Shown: one piece after another, positions 5,385 to 6,551 of the stretch | Layout: each line of letters opens with the position of its first letter | Position numbering within the stretch: the first letter of the stretch is position 1 | From: Candidatus Zhuqueibacterota bacterium | GTDB lineage: Bacteria > SM23-31 | Assembly: GCA_022562855.1 (NCBI GenBank) | Contig: JADFON010000109.1 | Location: forward strand, 1-6,551 | Direction: 5' to 3' | Length of the DNA: 6,551 bases | The notes under the pieces: generated by a model | The model's database searches: none | Told to the model about the DNA's origin: nothing | The model's input: only the letters and a program-made list of their open reading frames with translations | Program-made: the position numbers and the translations under genes

Positions 5385-6347
5385 GTGAAAAAAAGTTACA
5401 GGTTAGTACTTAAACTTGCAGTCAGTTTCGTTTTATTGTACTACCTCATTTATAAGTATGAATTATCTGCGTTCTATGATTCGCTTTTAAACTTGAAAGG
5501 GTACTGGGTCATAATTGCTTTAGGATGCATGATGCTCAGTAACCTGATTGGAACTTTTCAGTGGAATTTGATATTAAAACAATTAGACATTCATTTGCCC
5601 TTGAGGAGAGTTGCGGCATTTTATTTTACCGGTCTGTTTTTTAATAACTTTTTGCTCAGTTTTATCGGAGGTGATGTAGTCAGGTATTATGATATAAGAA
5701 AAACTTCGGGAAATAAATCTGCAGCGATTTCAACGGTTTTATTTGACAGGTTTGTAGGTACGATTATTCTCGCATCTCTTGCGCTATTAGGCTCATTATA
5801 TATGCTATATGAACGGGATTCTTCTGATACGAGGACAATTTTCTATGGAATCCTGATGATTTTTGGTATTTTAAGTTTTGCTTTGCTCTTTTTATTTAAC
5901 AAACCGTTTGCAAAGCGGTTTGAGCCGTTAGGGATGTTTATTACACCAAACCGGGCGCATGCTCTTTTGAGGGATATATATAATTCGCTGCATTACTTCA
6001 GAGATCATAAGCTATTTCTTGGATCCCTCGTACTGATCGGATTATTACTGCAATCGGCGCGTATATTTGCCCATTATAGTCTTGCGAGGTCGGTTGATGT
6101 TTCAATAAGTGTCGGATATTTTTTTATTTTTATACCGATCATAACATTTATGATTTCATTGCCAATATCATTCGGAGGTATTGGTGTGCGTGAATGGTCG
6201 GCATCGGTGCTATTCAAGGTGGCAGCCGTTGCCGGAGAAGATGCCGCGATTTTTGAAGGATTGGCATACATCGTAGCAATAATTTGTAGTTTACCTGGAG
6301 GAATAGCTTTTGTATTCAGAAAACACGAAGTCAAAAAGAAAGACTAA
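5385..6347 (+). CDS. UPF0104 / LPG-synthase-TM-like (flippase-like) membrane protein
   Basis: The 320-residue product is a polytopic inner-membrane protein of the PF03706 family (lysylphosphatidylglycerol synthase transmembrane region, UPF0104), here without the C-terminal aminoacyl-transferase domain of MprF. Members are thought to move or handle lipid-linked substrates. Conserved signatures are FFNNFLLSFIGGDVVRYY (85-102), LFDRFVG (119-125) and SLPISFGGIGVREW (258-271). About eight hydrophobic segments are seen, the first at about 8-23, with a basic tail KHEVKKKD. The start is GTG at 5385, 16 nt after the DUF2723 stop; the nearby ATG at 5380 is out of frame and ends after two codons. The Shine-Dalgarno is weak (CGGGAA at 5374-5379). 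Standing between a sugar transferase-like protein and a lipoprotein, it plausibly serves the same lipid-linked pathway, but the family is broad and its substrate is unknown. Confidence 0.9.
   Translation: MKKSYRLVLKLAVSFVLLYYLIYKYELSAFYDSLLNLKGYWVIIALGCMMLSNLIGTFQWNLILKQLDIHLPLRRVAAFYFTGLFFNNFLLSFIGGDVVRYYDIRKTSGNKSAAISTVLFDRFVGTIILASLALLGSLYMLYERDSSDTRTIFYGILMIFGILSFALLFLFNKPFAKRFEPLGMFITPNRAHALLRDIYNSLHYFRDHKLFLGSLVLIGLLLQSARIFAHYSLARSVDVSISVGYFFIFIPIITFMISLPISFGGIGVREWSASVLFKVAAVAGEDAAIFEGLAYIVAIICSLPGGIAFVFRKHEVKKKD
6296..6304 (+). promoter_or_regulatory. Candidate Shine-Dalgarno for a TTG start of the lipoprotein gene
   Basis: TGGAGGAAT contains GGAGG at 6297-6301, 8 nt before the TTG at 6310. 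No such site precedes the ATG at 6352. It supports a lipoprotein start inside the preceding gene. The same bases encode the Gly-Gly of a PGG segment in the upstream protein, so it could be incidental. Confidence 0.45.
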
Positions 6348-6551
6348 AAAGATGGTATTTATTATTGGTCTTGCTTTGACGCTGTTGATTACAGCCGGTT
6401 GCGACATGAAAGCCCCGGCTATTGGGGAGACAAATCAAATCGTTGTACTTGCCGATAACGAGGTTTGGAATCGTGCCGGTTTTGCCCTTAAAGAAGTATA
6501 TGAGCGCGAAATCATTACTCCCCAGATTGACAAAAACTTTATCGTTACCCG
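6310..6551 (+). CDS. Lipoprotein resembling DUF4837 family (partial, 3' end outside window)
   Basis: The visible 80 codons encode a lipoprotein signal peptide and the start of a mature domain. The hydrophobic core MVFIIGLALTLLITAGC ends in a lipobox-like TAGC. The cysteine (residue 31 from the TTG start, 17 from the ATG at 6352) would be lipidated. The following NQIVVLADNEVW and the segment ITPQIDKNF resemble the start of DUF4837 lipoproteins known mainly from Bacteroidetes/FCB genomes; this is recognition from memory. I chose the TTG at 6310 because it has GGAGG 8 nt upstream and adds a basic n-region (KSKRKTKK). The ATG at 6352, 4 nt after the previous stop, gives a signal peptide with no positive charge and no good ribosome site. 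The frame closes upstream at 6304, so TTG is the only alternative. The +2 residue is Asp, which in E. coli would retain the protein in the inner membrane; that rule may not hold here. It is probably the fourth gene of the operon. A gene is near certain; start and family are less so. Confidence 0.72.
   Translation, partial: MYSENTKSKRKTKKMVFIIGLALTLLITAGCDMKAPAIGETNQIVVLADNEVWNRAGFALKEVYEREIITPQIDKNFIVT

Noticed and set aside
5380-5388. ATG-CAG-TGA mini-ORF overlapping the GTG start of the flippase-like gene
   Set aside because: Two codons with a weak ribosome site are probably accidental; it matters only because the ATG could be mistaken for the gene start.

Overview
The window reads as chromosomal DNA (roughly 40% G+C by eye) from a flagellated member or relative of the Bacteroidota/FCB assemblage. 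The lineage evidence is indirect. The large DUF2723 (TMEM260-like) membrane protein and the DUF4837-like lipoprotein are families I associate with FCB bacteria. One promoter matches the Bacteroidetes TTG/TAnnTTTG pattern. The flagellin carries a short N-terminal insertion (MALGDAARINTN) that I recall from Ignavibacteria-type relatives. True Bacteroidetes mostly lack flagella, so a deeper FCB lineage (Ignavibacteria, Calditrichota, Marinimicrobia, Zixibacteria or KSB1-like) fits better. This is inference, not identification.

Left part (1-1365): a complete short flagellin gene lies on the minus strand. It has a strong Shine-Dalgarno and an essentially perfect sigma-54 promoter (TGGCACG-N4-TTGCT), giving a leader of about 109 nt that can form a hairpin. 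Upstream of this promoter the intergenic DNA holds two back-to-back inverted repeats and a 7-bp direct repeat spaced by 20 bp, all 50-170 bp from the predicted start, where sigma-54 activators usually bind. The rest of the gap holds a sigma-70-type promoter pointing right.

Middle (1366-1931): a divergent gene encodes a 100-residue HU/IHF-family DNA-bending protein, followed by a weak hairpin. A 263-bp gap then holds a good housekeeping-type promoter (TTGCAA-N17-TATATT), a palindrome over its -10 region, and upstream of that a degenerate sigma-54-like element.

Right part (1932-6551): four tightly packed plus-strand genes look like one operon: a class I SAM methyltransferase, an 889-residue DUF2723 GT-C-type membrane protein with C-terminal TPRs, a polytopic UPF0104/lysylphosphatidylglycerol-synthase-TM-like protein (flippase-like), and the start of a lipoprotein resembling DUF4837. 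A reasonable but unproven reading is an envelope pathway in which a lipid-linked sugar is made available and transferred to exported proteins, with methylation of a glycan or lipid intermediate. The lipoprotein probably starts at a TTG inside the preceding gene, which gives it the charged signal-peptide n-region that the obvious ATG lacks.

I saw no tRNA, rRNA, CRISPR array, insertion sequence or phage gene.
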